A program made the translations under genes and the position numbers. From an uncultured Flavobacterium sp. (GTDB lineage: Bacteria; Bacteroidota; Bacteroidia; Flavobacteriales; Flavobacteriaceae): a stretch of DNA of 64,000 bases. Where the stretch lies: NCBI GenBank assembly GCA_943912855.1, contig CALTVC010000004.1:163514-227513 (forward strand), given 5' to 3'. The notes below the pieces were generated by a model. The model worked only from the letters and a program-made list of their open reading frames with translations, made no database searches and was not told the DNA's origin. Of the stretch, positions 51,494 to 60,608 are shown one piece after another; the stretch's first letter is position 1, and the number at the start of each line of letters is the position of its first letter.

Positions 51494-52567
51494 GTGAAAA
51501 TATTAGACTGGTACATCCTGAAGCGTTACCTTGCTACATTTTTTGTAATGCTTATCATGTTCATCCCCATAGGGATTGTAATCGACGTGTCTGAAAAAAT
51601 AAACCGCATGCTCGAAAACAAAGTGCCGTTTAAAAACATTGCCATATACTATGGCGATTTTACCATATATTTCGCTAACCTGCTGTTCCCAATATTCCTG
51701 TTCCTGAGCATCATCTGGTTTACGAGCCAGCTAGCTAACCGTACGGAGATTGTGGCTATATTAAGTTCGGGCATATCGTTTACTAGGTTCCTGCGTCCGT
51801 ATATTATGGGGGCAACTATAGTGTCTATATTCGCGCTGCTTATGGGATTCTTTTTCCTGCCAAAGGCAAGTAAGGGGTTCAACGACTTTAGATACCAGTA
51901 CCTGAGCAAAAAAGAAACCCGACAGACAACCGACGTTTACAAGCAAATCAGCGATAACGAGATTATTTACGTAAGTAACTTTAACTACTCCCAAAAAACG
52001 GGATATAACTTTATACTGGAAAGCTACGACGGCAACAAGCTAAAAAGCAAGGTTACCGCCACCAGTATAAAATACAACGAAAAAGACAGCACGTATACCC
52101 TACAAAACTATATGAAGCGTACCGTGGGCGTAGATAACGACCGTTTCCTGAAAGTGCCTACGCGCACCATGAAAATGAACTTTATTCCGGACGACCTTAC
52201 CCCTGCGGTGTACGCCGCAGAAACCATGACCTTTGGCGAACTTAACGAGTTTATAGACCGTGAACGCGCCCGTGGTTCGGCAAATCTTAATGCCTACATG
52301 GTGGTCTTGTATAAAAAGTTTACCATACCCATTTCGGCATTTATACTTACTATAATAGCCGTAGCGGTATCAAGCATGAAACGTCGTGGCGGTATGGGTA
52401 TAAACCTTGCTATAGGTATAGCCCTGGCGTTTACCTATGTATTTTTCGATAAGGTGTTTGGTACCATTGCCGAAAAATCAACGTTTCCGCCATTGTTAGC
52501 TACCTGGGTTCCTAACATTGCCTTTGGTATCATGGCACTATACCTGCTACGCAATGCAAAACGATAA
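51494..52567 (+). CDS. LptF/LptG-family permease
   Basis: 357 residues from a GTG-or-ATG-type start at 51494 (KILDWYILKRYLATFFVMLIMF). Six membrane segments, three on each side of a periplasmic domain (about 130-250), as in YjgP/YjgQ proteins. These form the inner-membrane part of the LptBFG exporter that extracts lipopolysaccharide. Whether it is LptF or LptG cannot be decided. It overlaps the following EamA gene by 14 bases. Confidence 0.85.
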   Translation: MKILDWYILKRYLATFFVMLIMFIPIGIVIDVSEKINRMLENKVPFKNIAIYYGDFTIYFANLLFPIFLFLSIIWFTSQLANRTEIVAILSSGISFTRFLRPYIMGATIVSIFALLMGFFFLPKASKGFNDFRYQYLSKKETRQTTDVYKQISDNEIIYVSNFNYSQKTGYNFILESYDGNKLKSKVTATSIKYNEKDSTYTLQNYMKRTVGVDNDRFLKVPTRTMKMNFIPDDLTPAVYAAETMTFGELNEFIDRERARGSANLNAYMVVLYKKFTIPISAFILTIIAVAVSSMKRRGGMGINLAIGIALAFTYVFFDKVFGTIAEKSTFPPLLATWVPNIAFGIMALYLLRNAKR

Positions 52568-53474
52568 TCTTAAGAACTACCTGCACCTCCATTTCATAGT
52601 ATTTGTATGGGGGTTTACGGCTGTACTGGGCAAGCTGATAAGCATAGGTGCCCTACCCCTGGTATGGTTCAGGATGACCATAGCATTAGTGCTTATGGCG
52701 GTATATGCCGGAGTTATGAAAGCACCATTTCGTGTGCCACAAAAGGCATTACTGCGTATGATATTTGCCGGGCTTGTAATAGCGTTGCACTGGTTTACGT
52801 TTTTCCATGCCATAAAAATCAGTAACATATCGGTTACGCTGGCATGCCTTAGTACGGGAGCGTTCTTTGCATCATTGCTGGAACCCTTACTCTACGGCAG
52901 GAAAATAGTAATTTATGAAGTTGTATTCGGGTTGTTTGTAATCGCCGGACTGCTTTTCATTTCAGGCATTCTTTCATTTCAGGATAACGCCATCATTTTC
53001 CAGTCGAATATAAACTATCCGTTCGGGATACTTACGGCATTGCTCAGCGCATTCCTAAGTACGGTATTTGCCATGATAAACGGAAAGTTTGCCAAAGAAT
53101 ATAACGCCACAGCCGTATCGTTTTACGAACTTTTGGGCGGTATCTTTTTCTTCTCCTTATATTTATTATGGGATGGGCAGTTTACACCCGAGTTCTTTGT
53201 TCTTTCAAACTCAGACTGGTTGTGGCTGTTTGTTTTAGGGTCGATTTGTACCGCCTACGCGCAAATTGCCGCCGTAAAAGTGATGAAAACCATTACCCCC
53301 TACACCATGATGCTTACCATAAACCTGGAGCCAATTTATGGGATTATTCTGGCACTTATCGTTTTTAGCGAGAGTGAGCGTATGGATACTTCCTTTTACA
53401 TAGGTGCCGGCATCATACTCATTACCGTGATTATCAACGGGGTTCTAAAAGGGAGTAAAGGTACAGCGCACTAA
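52554..53474 (+). CDS. EamA-family transporter
   Basis: 306 residues from the ATG at 52554; an ATG 12 codons earlier lies deeper inside the upstream gene. Ten hydrophobic segments in two EamA halves (FIVFVWGFTAVLGKLISIGALPLVWFRM; LWLFVLGSICTAYAQIAAV). Drug/metabolite-type exporter with unknown substrate. Translation is coupled to the permease gene. Confidence 0.85.
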   Translation: MQNDNLKNYLHLHFIVFVWGFTAVLGKLISIGALPLVWFRMTIALVLMAVYAGVMKAPFRVPQKALLRMIFAGLVIALHWFTFFHAIKISNISVTLACLSTGAFFASLLEPLLYGRKIVIYEVVFGLFVIAGLLFISGILSFQDNAIIFQSNINYPFGILTALLSAFLSTVFAMINGKFAKEYNATAVSFYELLGGIFFFSLYLLWDGQFTPEFFVLSNSDWLWLFVLGSICTAYAQIAAVKVMKTITPYTMMLTINLEPIYGIILALIVFSESERMDTSFYIGAGIILITVIINGVLKGSKGTAH

Positions 53475-53512
53475 TTGGCAATTTAGCGCATTACCTTTTA
53501 AACATAATTACT

Positions 53513-53520
53513 TATCTTTG
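53513..53520 (+). promoter_or_regulatory. -7 element of the accA promoter
   Basis: TATCTTTG matches TAnnTTTG, 38 bases before the accA start. Confidence 0.55.
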
Positions 53521-53558
53521 CCTCTTCAACTTTAATAAAAAATAAATCTGCCTCTACT

Positions 53559-54512
53559 ATGGAATACTTAGATTTCGAGCTTCCTATAAAAGAACTGGAA
53601 GAACAGTTAGAGAAATGCACCGTGATAGGACAGGAAAGCGACGTAGACGTTTCGAACACCTGCAAACAGATTGAGAAAAAGCTCATTGAAACAAAAAAGA
53701 CCATATATAAAAACCTTACTGCATGGCAAAGGGTACAGCTTTCGCGCCACCCTAACCGCCCGTATACGGTAGATTATATTAAGGCGCTTGCCGGTGACAG
53801 CTGGCTGGAGCTTTTTGGCGACCGTGCGTTTAAAGACGACAAAGCCATGGTAGGCGGACTTGCAAAAATAGACGGACAGAGCTATATGATTGTGGGTCAG
53901 CAAAAAGGTTACAATACAAAAACAAGGCAGTACCGCAACTTTGGTATGGCAAACCCTGAAGGCTACCGTAAGGCGTTAAGGCTTATGAAAATGGCTGAGA
54001 AGTTTGGCATTCCTGTAGTAACGCTTATAGATACTCCGGGTGCTTACCCTGGTCTTGAAGCTGAAGAGCGCGGACAAGGCGAAGCCATAGCAAGGAACAT
54101 CTTTGAAATGAGCCGCCTTAAAGTGCCTGTAATAAGCATTATTATAGGTGAAGGTGCCAGTGGTGGTGCACTGGGTATAGGCGTGGGAGACCGCGTATAT
54201 ATGCTGGAAAACACCTGGTATTCGGTAATATCTCCTGAATCTTGTTCTTCTATCCTTTGGAGAAGCTGGGAATTTAAAGAGCAGGCTGCCGAAGCGTTGA
54301 AGCTTACCAGCTTTGACATGAAAAAACAAAAACTGATAGACGAAATTATATCTGAACCACTGGGTGGCGCCCACTACGACAGGGAAACCACTTTTAAAAC
54401 AGTAGAACAGTACATAACCAAAGCTTACAACGAACTGAAAGACTTATCAACAGAAGAACTTGTAGAGCAGAGGATGGAAAAATACTTTAAAATGGGCGAA
54501 TTCAATAAGTAA
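53559..54512 (+). CDS. accA: Acetyl-CoA carboxylase carboxyltransferase subunit alpha
   Basis: 317 residues. Signatures are LDFELPIKELEEQLE at the start, GDRAFKDDKAMVGGLA, and the crotonase-fold core TLIDTPGAYPGLEAEERGQGEAIA and IGEGASGGALGIG. It works with AccD, transferring the carboxyl group from biotin to acetyl-CoA at the first step of fatty acid synthesis. Single gene with its own promoter and terminator. Confidence 0.97.
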   Translation: MEYLDFELPIKELEEQLEKCTVIGQESDVDVSNTCKQIEKKLIETKKTIYKNLTAWQRVQLSRHPNRPYTVDYIKALAGDSWLELFGDRAFKDDKAMVGGLAKIDGQSYMIVGQQKGYNTKTRQYRNFGMANPEGYRKALRLMKMAEKFGIPVVTLIDTPGAYPGLEAEERGQGEAIARNIFEMSRLKVPVISIIIGEGASGGALGIGVGDRVYMLENTWYSVISPESCSSILWRSWEFKEQAAEALKLTSFDMKKQKLIDEIISEPLGGAHYDRETTFKTVEQYITKAYNELKDLSTEELVEQRMEKYFKMGEFNK

Positions 54513-54543
54513 TCATTGAATATCAGCACATTAAAAAAGATAC

Positions 54544-54577
54544 AGTCCGAAGCCCCGTGTTTCGGACTATTTTTTTG
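54544..54577 (+). terminator. Terminator after accA
   Basis: Stem AGTCCGAA / TTCGGACT followed by a T-run, 31 bases after the stop codon. Confidence 0.85.
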
Positions 54578-54675
54578 GTTATCAACAAAATATGAGTGGT
54601 TATCAACACGTTATGCACATACACGCCTTAACAATTGCTTAACCCTAAGCTTACATTTTTGACTATTTTAGCAAT

Positions 54676-56232
54676 ATGGAAAATCTAAGGAACGTAAACC
54701 CCGTAAAGGTAGATAAGTCCACCCTTATCACCCTCGAAAAAGGTAAGCTGCCACCACAGGCGGTAGACCTTGAAGAGGCCGTGCTGGGCGCCATGATGAT
54801 AGACAAGAAAGGTGTAGACGAGGTTATAGACATCCTGCAACCCGACGCCTTTTACAAAGACGCGCACAAGCACATTTACGAGGCCATTGTTCAGCTGTTT
54901 AACGATACCCAGCCCATTGACCTGCTTACGGTATCGGCACAGTTAAAAAAGAACGCCAAGCTGGAAGCAGCCGGGGGCGACTTTTACCTGATACAGCTTA
55001 CACAGAAAATATCATCGTCGGCTCACATTGAGTTCCACTCGCGCATCATCCTGCAAAAGTTTATACAACGCAGCCTTATACGCCTGTCTAACGAAATCAT
55101 TGAAGATGCCTACGACGAAACCACCGACGTTTTTGACCTATTGGACAAAGCCGAAGGCAAACTCTATGAAGTAACTCAGGGTAACATTAAACGTAGTTCT
55201 GAAACTGCGCAGAGCCTTGTAATGCAGGCAAAGAAGCGTATTGAGGAAATCGCGGGTAAAGAAGGTCTGTCTGGTGTGGCGACAGGTTTCCACGAACTTG
55301 ATAAACTTACCAGTGGCTGGCAACCGAGTGACCTTATCATTATTGCAGCTAGGCCGGGTATGGGTAAGACGGCTTTCGTACTTTCCATGGCAAGGAACAT
55401 AGCCATTACCTACGGGCATGGCGTGGCGGTATTCTCTCTGGAGATGGCATCTGTACAGCTTATTACCCGTCTTATTTCTAGTGAAACGGGGCTTTCTTCT
55501 GAAAAGCTACGTACCGGTAAGCTTGAAAAACACGAGTGGGAACAGCTGAGTATTAAGGTAAAAGACCTGGAGCGCGCTCCACTGTACATAGACGACACAC
55601 CTTCCCTATCGATATTCGATTTGCGTGCAAAAGCCCGAAGGCTGGCTTCGCAATACGGTATCAGGATGATTATCATTGACTACCTTCAGCTGATGACAGC
55701 GGGTGGTAGCGGTAAAAATGGTGGTAACCGTGAACAGGAAATCTCGACCATATCGCGAAACCTTAAAGCACTGGCTAAGGAACTTAACATACCGGTTATT
55801 GCACTATCGCAGCTATCGCGTGCGGTGGAAACCAGGGGAAGCAGTAAACGTCCGCTACTATCGGATCTACGTGAATCGGGCGCGATTGAGCAGGATGCGG
55901 ATATCGTATCGTTCATCTACCGCCCCGAATACTATAAGATTGAAGAATGGGATGACGAGGAGCAGTCGCCTACACAGGGGCAGGCCGAGTTTATCGTAGC
56001 CAAGCACCGTAACGGCGGTCTGGACAACATCAGGCTTAAGTTTATTGGTAGCCTTGGTAAGTTCGACAACCTGGACGATTTTGGTGCTTCGCCGTTTGAT
56101 GAACTGCCATCGAGCATGAACAGCAGCGGCAGTAACAACGACTTCCTGACCAAGAACCTTCCATCGGCAAACGACGCTTTTGGCAGTAACATGAACAGCA
56201 ACCGCCCTGACGACGACGATGTTCCTTTTTAA
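54676..56232 (+). CDS. dnaB: Replicative DNA helicase DnaB
   Basis: 518 residues. The N-terminal primase-interacting domain starts PPQAVDLEEAVLGAMMID. The RecA-type motor has Walker A RPGMGKTAF, IIIDYLQLM as Walker B, and the arginine-finger loop RGSSKRPLLSDLRESGAIEQDAD. The C-terminal tail is Ser/Asn-rich and ends DDDDVPF, an acidic tip typical of single-strand-binding contacts. No intein is present. Confidence 0.97.
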   Translation: MENLRNVNPVKVDKSTLITLEKGKLPPQAVDLEEAVLGAMMIDKKGVDEVIDILQPDAFYKDAHKHIYEAIVQLFNDTQPIDLLTVSAQLKKNAKLEAAGGDFYLIQLTQKISSSAHIEFHSRIILQKFIQRSLIRLSNEIIEDAYDETTDVFDLLDKAEGKLYEVTQGNIKRSSETAQSLVMQAKKRIEEIAGKEGLSGVATGFHELDKLTSGWQPSDLIIIAARPGMGKTAFVLSMARNIAITYGHGVAVFSLEMASVQLITRLISSETGLSSEKLRTGKLEKHEWEQLSIKVKDLERAPLYIDDTPSLSIFDLRAKARRLASQYGIRMIIIDYLQLMTAGGSGKNGGNREQEISTISRNLKALAKELNIPVIALSQLSRAVETRGSSKRPLLSDLRESGAIEQDADIVSFIYRPEYYKIEEWDDEEQSPTQGQAEFIVAKHRNGGLDNIRLKFIGSLGKFDNLDDFGASPFDELPSSMNSSGSNNDFLTKNLPSANDAFGSNMNSNRPDDDDVPF

Positions 56233-56235
56233 GAG

Positions 56236-56362
56236 AGCTTCTTAGCTACTGAGTCGCTGAGCTTCTTAGCTTTTCAGTAACTTTTAAAAAGCACAAATAT
56301 TAAATTCAGACTTTCAGAAAATAAACTAAGTGGCTCAGATGCTAAGTAGCTCAGCAGCTTTA
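56236..56362. repeat. Intergenic inverted repeats after dnaB
   Basis: GCTGAGCTTCTTAGC at 56256-56270 pairs with GCTAAGTAGCTCAGC at 56341-56355 except for one base. Both sides are made of repeated CTTAGC/CTGAG words. Possibly a folded 3' UTR element. Confidence 0.75.
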
Positions 56363-56374
56363 AAAAACCAAACA

Positions 56375-56467
56375 ATGAGTAAAAACATAAACACAGACGA
56401 ACTGATACTTACCGAAGCCATACTGGCAATAGCCGTTACCGATGCCGAAGTAGTTATCGCAGAATAA
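56375..56467 (+). CDS. Putative 30-residue peptide
   Basis: ATG at 56375 in an A-rich leader, 30 codons (MSKNINTDELILTEAILA, then an acidic AVTDAEVVIAE end), stop at 56467 and a strong terminator five bases later. The close terminator supports a real short transcript. No signal peptide; it could form one amphipathic helix. No relative recognised. Confidence 0.4.
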   Translation: MSKNINTDELILTEAILAIAVTDAEVVIAE

Positions 56468-56471
56468 GTTT

Positions 56472-56497
56472 AAAAGTGCCTTAAGGGCACTTTTTTG
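56472..56497 (+). terminator. Terminator after the 30-codon ORF
   Basis: Stem AAAAGTGCC / GGCACTTTT followed by T residues. Confidence 0.85.
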
Positions 56498-56524
56498 TTG
56501 GAATATATTGATAGGTAAATTTTG

Positions 56525-56532
56525 TATATTTG
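56525..56532 (+). promoter_or_regulatory. -7 element of the toxin-antitoxin promoter
   Basis: TATATTTG matches TAnnTTTG, 17 bases before the antitoxin start. Confidence 0.55.
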
Positions 56533-56548
56533 GTAAAAACGAATTGTC

Positions 56549-56803
56549 ATGGAAACGGTACATTTAAGGATAAATGAAAGAGTATACGAACACGTAATGT
56601 GGCTGTTAAACCAATTTGACCGTAACGATGTGGAAATTGTTTCGGAAGAGTTTTTACGGAATAAAGCCGAGCTTGAAGAAGACCTGAGAGCCATAGAAGC
56701 CGGAGAGATGAAAATGTATACAATAGACGAAGCTGAAGAGATAATTGATAAATACCTTCTTGATAAAGATGAAAATAACATTATCAGGAAAGTTTCTGAA
56801 TAA
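56549..56803 (+). CDS. Antitoxin-like protein
   Basis: 84 residues. The N-terminal strand VHLRINERVYEHVMWLLNQF and the acidic C-terminal helices (AELEEDLRAIEAGEMKMYTIDEAEEIIDKYL) are typical of the small antitoxins paired with ParE/RelE toxins; the C-terminal part would wrap the toxin. It overlaps the toxin gene by 35 bases. It probably represses its own promoter, as is common for such pairs. Confidence 0.7.
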   Translation: METVHLRINERVYEHVMWLLNQFDRNDVEIVSEEFLRNKAELEEDLRAIEAGEMKMYTIDEAEEIIDKYLLDKDENNIIRKVSE

Positions 56804-57050
56804 GCTTCAAAATCAATTAGATTATATTAGTGAAGACAAGCCTAAAGCAGCACAAAAGTTTAAGAAAGACATATTTACTGAAATTAGGCAAATCGTAAAA
56901 ATGCCTTACAAGCACAGAGTTTCTATTCACTTTAATGATAATAATGTTCGAGAAGTAAGCTTTAAAGGCTATTTGGTTATATACAAAATAAAACCAGAGC
57001 TAAACGAAATCGAAGTATTCGGTTTTATAAAATATACGCTAAATCCATAA
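56769..57050 (+). CDS. ParE/RelE-family toxin
   Basis: 93 residues from the ATG at 56769; an ATG eight codons earlier is also possible. The sequence ITLSGKFLNKLQNQLDYISEDKPKAAQKFKKDIF, then PYKHRVSIHFNDNNVREVSFKGYLVIYKI, follows the ParE/RelE plasmid-stabilisation pattern. ParE types poison gyrase and RelE types cut mRNA at the ribosome; which applies here is not clear. The stop codon lies inside the shared terminator stem. Confidence 0.75.
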   Translation: MKITLSGKFLNKLQNQLDYISEDKPKAAQKFKKDIFTEIRQIVKMPYKHRVSIHFNDNNVREVSFKGYLVIYKIKPELNEIEVFGFIKYTLNP

Positions 57051-57089
57051 ACACAAAAGCCACATTAGTTGTGGCTTTTGTGTTTATGG
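57045..57089. terminator. Bidirectional terminator between toxin and EamA genes
   Basis: A perfect 19-bp stem (CCATAAACACAAAAGCCAC at 57045-57063 with its complement at 57071-57089) and a 7-base loop. It includes the toxin stop codon and ends three bases before the EamA stop. Confidence 0.85.
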
Positions 57090-57092
57090 ACA

Positions 57093-57998
57093 TTATGCTT
57101 CAGCAATATCCGGAGTCGCTACTGTTTTCCTTGCCTTAACAAGATTAAGCAGTATAATGGCTGCCAGCATTATTACAATCCCAAAAATCTGGAATACCGA
57201 AAGCTGTTCGTTTAGTATAAAATGCGCGCAACATACCGCCACAGGAAGCTCTAACGTAAGAAGTATGGAACTTAACCCCGTGCCTATTTTTGGCATACCC
57301 ACAGAAAAACACACCGGAGGAATAACCGTACCAAACACTGCCAGGAATAACCCCCAAAGCAACAAACCCAAATCAAGGTGTGTACTCGTTACCAGCGATT
57401 TCATGTTCATTAAAAAAATCGTGGTTGCAGATCCGCTTATCATCAGGGCGCTTTTTTCCTGCATAGGTACGTCTTTGCCCAACTTAGCTGTAAATAGTAC
57501 ATACAGACTGTACACTACAGACGATGCCAGTGCCAAGACAACTCCGGTAAGTGAAATATGTGAAGCCGAAATATCAGTCAGTCCTGATGCCATTATCGTT
57601 CCGCCTAAGATGAAAACCACTGCCAGGATTTCATAAACCGACGGTTTATTTTTGTTTACCGCCCATTCCAGGAACAGTCCCATCCAGGTAATTTGCATCA
57701 GCAATACTATAGCCAATGATGCCGGAATGTACGCCACCGACAAATAATACGTATACGCCGAAAGCCCTATGCAGGTACCCGCCAATAACAAAGTACGCGC
57801 ACTTTTTAAATTCACCTTTCGGGTTCTTATCCATTTCAGGAATACCCACGACCACAATACCACAGCACCCAGAAATGCCTGCGCAAAGGTTACTTCAGCC
57901 GGACTGTATCCTTGGGTGTACGCTATCTTCGCAAAGGAAGAAAGCATACCAAAACTCATGGCTCCTAATGCTACTATAAGCACATACTTCGCTTTCAT
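57093..57998 (-). CDS. EamA-family exporter
   Basis: 301 residues with ten hydrophobic segments and the two EamA repeats (AYTQGYSPAEVTFAQAFLG; ISLTGVVLALASSVVYSLYVL). Divergently transcribed from an Lrp/AsnC-type regulator. This arrangement is common for exporters of amino acids or analogues under Lrp-type control. Substrate inferred only from context. Confidence 0.85.
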   Translation of the reverse strand: MKAKYVLIVALGAMSFGMLSSFAKIAYTQGYSPAEVTFAQAFLGAVVLWSWVFLKWIRTRKVNLKSARTLLLAGTCIGLSAYTYYLSVAYIPASLAIVLLMQITWMGLFLEWAVNKNKPSVYEILAVVFILGGTIMASGLTDISASHISLTGVVLALASSVVYSLYVLFTAKLGKDVPMQEKSALMISGSATTIFLMNMKSLVTSTHLDLGLLLWGLFLAVFGTVIPPVCFSVGMPKIGTGLSSILLTLELPVAVCCAHFILNEQLSVFQIFGIVIMLAAIILLNLVKARKTVATPDIAEA

Positions 57999-58148
57999 TT
58001 TATCTGACTTTATACAGCCAAATGTATTAAATCACAAACCACGTTGTTTATGCAAGCAAAAAATAAGAACATAACACAAATGAAAACGTTATTATCTGGA
58101 CAAAAACCAAAATTGATTATTTTTACAGCAGTTAACAGGAAAAAATCC

Positions 58149-58610
58149 ATGGAAAGCCTAACCAAACAGGAGCTGGAGTTGCTCCGCATACTGCAACAAA
58201 ACTCACGATTCGATATAAATCAGCTCACAGACAAACTGAATATGTCGCGTTCGTCAGTGTACGACCGTATAAAGAAACTGGAAAACGAGGGTTACATAAC
58301 CAATTATGTTGCACTTGTAGATCCCAAAAAAGTGGGGCTTAACTTTACCGTGATTGTAAACGTATCCCTCGTAAGCCAACGGTATGATTACGTAGAGGAA
58401 TTTTCCAGGCAGATAGCCCTGCTGGACGAAGTGGTAGACGCCTACGTAACCGCCGGGATTGTAGACTACGTGCTGCGCGTGGTAGTAAAAGACCCCGAAG
58501 CGTTTAATAACTTTATAGCTACAAAACTAGCCGCCATACCTAATGTAAGCAAGGTACAAAGTTCGTTTGTAATGGGGTGCATAAAACAATCAACCGTGTT
58601 GCCGTTCTAA
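58149..58610 (+). CDS. Lrp/AsnC-family transcriptional regulator
   Basis: 153 residues from the ATG at 58149, which gives the standard family start (MESLTKQELELLRILQQNSR); longer frames add unrelated residues. A winged HTH (INQLTDKLNMSRSSVYDRIKKLENEGYI) is followed by an AsnC-type ligand-binding domain (FTVIVNVSLVSQ to DYVLRVVVKDPEAFNNF). It is expected to sense an amino acid and control the divergent EamA exporter. Confidence 0.88.
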   Translation: MESLTKQELELLRILQQNSRFDINQLTDKLNMSRSSVYDRIKKLENEGYITNYVALVDPKKVGLNFTVIVNVSLVSQRYDYVEEFSRQIALLDEVVDAYVTAGIVDYVLRVVVKDPEAFNNFIATKLAAIPNVSKVQSSFVMGCIKQSTVLPF

Positions 58611-58661
58611 AAAACAACAACACGGTTCACTGTAAACTGAGACTGTAAACTGAAACCGGAA

Positions 58662-60332
58662 CTACTCCTCTCCCAGCAACACACCCGAAACATTCCATGC
58701 ACTAAAGCTACCACCTTCGGGGGCACCTTGTGGAATTTGCACCCTTATAGCATGCGTTCCTGCAGGCAAATCACCCAGCGGAATAAAATCAGGATTTGTT
58801 ACCGTACCCGGACACCAGTTGCTACGGCTGTAATCTGACGATGAAAGTCCGTTATCGAAATTACCCGAAGCCGGGTTAAACAGGCGGTAACTGCCACAAT
58901 CCTGTCGCCATGGTATAAACGCGAAGGCTTCTTTACCATCTATAGAAATGGTGTTCTTTTTTGGCAAAAACTCATCGCCGTTCTCCCAACCGCCGTGGCC
59001 TGTGGTTATATAGCGTAGTCGGGCATTTTTTAAAGGTTTGGCAAGCGTAAAACTTACTTCTAAGCCCTTTTCATTATCAAACATAGTACTGTATCCCTGT
59101 CCTGCCATTTCCATGACATTTACCGTATCAAATAACGGAAGGACTTTGGTAGCTTTGTTATAGCCCAACTCATCCTGATGAATGGTAATCTCAAGATTTA
59201 CCTTGTGTCCGCCTTTATCGTAGTTACCAATGAATACCCCAACATACAGTTCCTTACCACTCAGGTACGGAATCAGCTCACTAATATCCTGACGATACGG
59301 TACGGCATTATGCCAGGTCTTCCCTTTTAGCTGAATGGTATTATACTGACTGATACCAAAGGGCGTAAAAAAGCGCATTAGTTCTATCAGTGGAGAAAAA
59401 TCATTGGTAAGCACCATGCCCGGATATTTATTACCATTGCCGTTTTCATATACTGGCAGTGTATTGGCTCCATTGTTTAGTCCGTCCAGGAACGACTGTT
59501 TTTTGTCTTGAGTAACAATAAATACAGATCCCGTACGGTCGTAGGCATCACCCGCCGATTGTTCTATCAGCTCAGTAAACACCTGGCTTCCTGCTTTAAT
59601 TTCCGGGAATTTTATTTTGCGAAGCGCAATGGTACCGTTGGCAAACCGCAGTATACTGTCGTTAGATTTAGAGGCGTAATTAAAATTAATCTGCTGTTCT
59701 GTAAACACAGGGATTGTAGTAAAACGCGCTTTCCAAATCAGGTCGCGGTAGCTCAGGTTATCAGTGACCTTGGCATTGGCAGGTAGCGCAACAGTAGCAG
59801 GCAGGCTTTTCAGTTTTTCTACTTTGGTAGCCGTAATCACATAGTTGTTATTACGGTTGGTTTCTAGCACCAACCCAAGCTCCTGCCCCAGTACCGATGG
59901 CGCTCCTTTTATCCCTAAAGCATCGGTATACCAAAGCTCAATGGTATTGCTGTTAATGATAATTTTTGCCTTGTGGCAGGTATAACCTAATATGGTTTTA
60001 GTATCGGATAGTAACTCAAATGTTTGCTTTTTTAGCGCAACGGTATCGCGCATGGCTACAAATGTACCCGGCTTCACCTCGGCAAATTGTGTATATGTGG
60101 CAGGATGCTGCACCAAAAACTGTTCGGCTGGCAGGGTGGCTTTCTTATGCAGTAATTGCTGAGAGGTAACCAGTGTTTTTTCCTTATCCGAAAAAATGAT
60201 TACCGGATTGGCTTCGTCCTGTACCTTTCCCAGATAGCTTTTCTGGTAGGTAACCTTAATGGCTTTCGGGGATTTCTGCGCATACGATACAAAACCTGCC
60301 GTAAGTAAAAGTAGGGTTAAGAGCTGTTTCAT
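58662..60332 (-). CDS. PNGase-F-like secreted protein with GLPGLI-type N-terminal domain
   Basis: 556 residues with signal peptide (MKQLLTLLLLTAGFVSYAQ). Residues 20-190 resemble the GLPGLI family (TILGYTCHKAKIIINSNTIELWYTD). Residues about 250-550 resemble peptide-N-glycosidase F: DAYDRTGSVFIV matches the region of catalytic Asp60, GHGGWENGDEFLPKKNTI the region of Glu206, and SNWCPGTVTNPDFIPL a conserved later motif. The position of Glu118 in the classical enzyme appears as Gly (YVGVFIG). It may release N-glycans from glycoproteins in the periplasm or outside, or bind them; activity is uncertain. Confidence 0.8.
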   Translation of the reverse strand: MKQLLTLLLLTAGFVSYAQKSPKAIKVTYQKSYLGKVQDEANPVIIFSDKEKTLVTSQQLLHKKATLPAEQFLVQHPATYTQFAEVKPGTFVAMRDTVALKKQTFELLSDTKTILGYTCHKAKIIINSNTIELWYTDALGIKGAPSVLGQELGLVLETNRNNNYVITATKVEKLKSLPATVALPANAKVTDNLSYRDLIWKARFTTIPVFTEQQINFNYASKSNDSILRFANGTIALRKIKFPEIKAGSQVFTELIEQSAGDAYDRTGSVFIVTQDKKQSFLDGLNNGANTLPVYENGNGNKYPGMVLTNDFSPLIELMRFFTPFGISQYNTIQLKGKTWHNAVPYRQDISELIPYLSGKELYVGVFIGNYDKGGHKVNLEITIHQDELGYNKATKVLPLFDTVNVMEMAGQGYSTMFDNEKGLEVSFTLAKPLKNARLRYITTGHGGWENGDEFLPKKNTISIDGKEAFAFIPWRQDCGSYRLFNPASGNFDNGLSSSDYSRSNWCPGTVTNPDFIPLGDLPAGTHAIRVQIPQGAPEGGSFSAWNVSGVLLGEE

Positions 60333-60553
60333 TATTTGTTGTGTTTGGAGGGCTAATTTCGGGATTTTATTTTTTACTTAATTTTTATTCTCCGAGATGT
60401 TTCCACTCCGTTGCGCTTTGGTCAACATAGAACAGCCGCAACAAACAATAGGCCGAAAACTCTAAACAACAAACTACAAACCAAGGACTTATAAAAGTGT
60501 AAACAAAACACTTATAACTAAAAGATTTTCAAATAGTTAAAGCAAATCTTTTG

Positions 60554-60584
60554 TTTGCCAAAGCCGAAAATAGGGCTACCTTTG
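60554..60584 (+). promoter_or_regulatory. Promoter of the transketolase genes
   Basis: TTTG at 60554-60557, 19 bases, TACCTTTG at 60577-60584: a complete -33/-7 match, 24 bases before the start codon. Confidence 0.8.
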
Positions 60585-60608
60585 CACCGGTAAATTTTAA
60601 TCTAACAA

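Noticed and set aside
60333..60550. Inverted repeat ACTTATAAAAGTGT / ACACTTATAA upstream of transketolase
   Set aside because: It is short and imperfect in A+T-rich DNA, with no T-run or clear link to the promoter at 60554-60584, so chance is likely.
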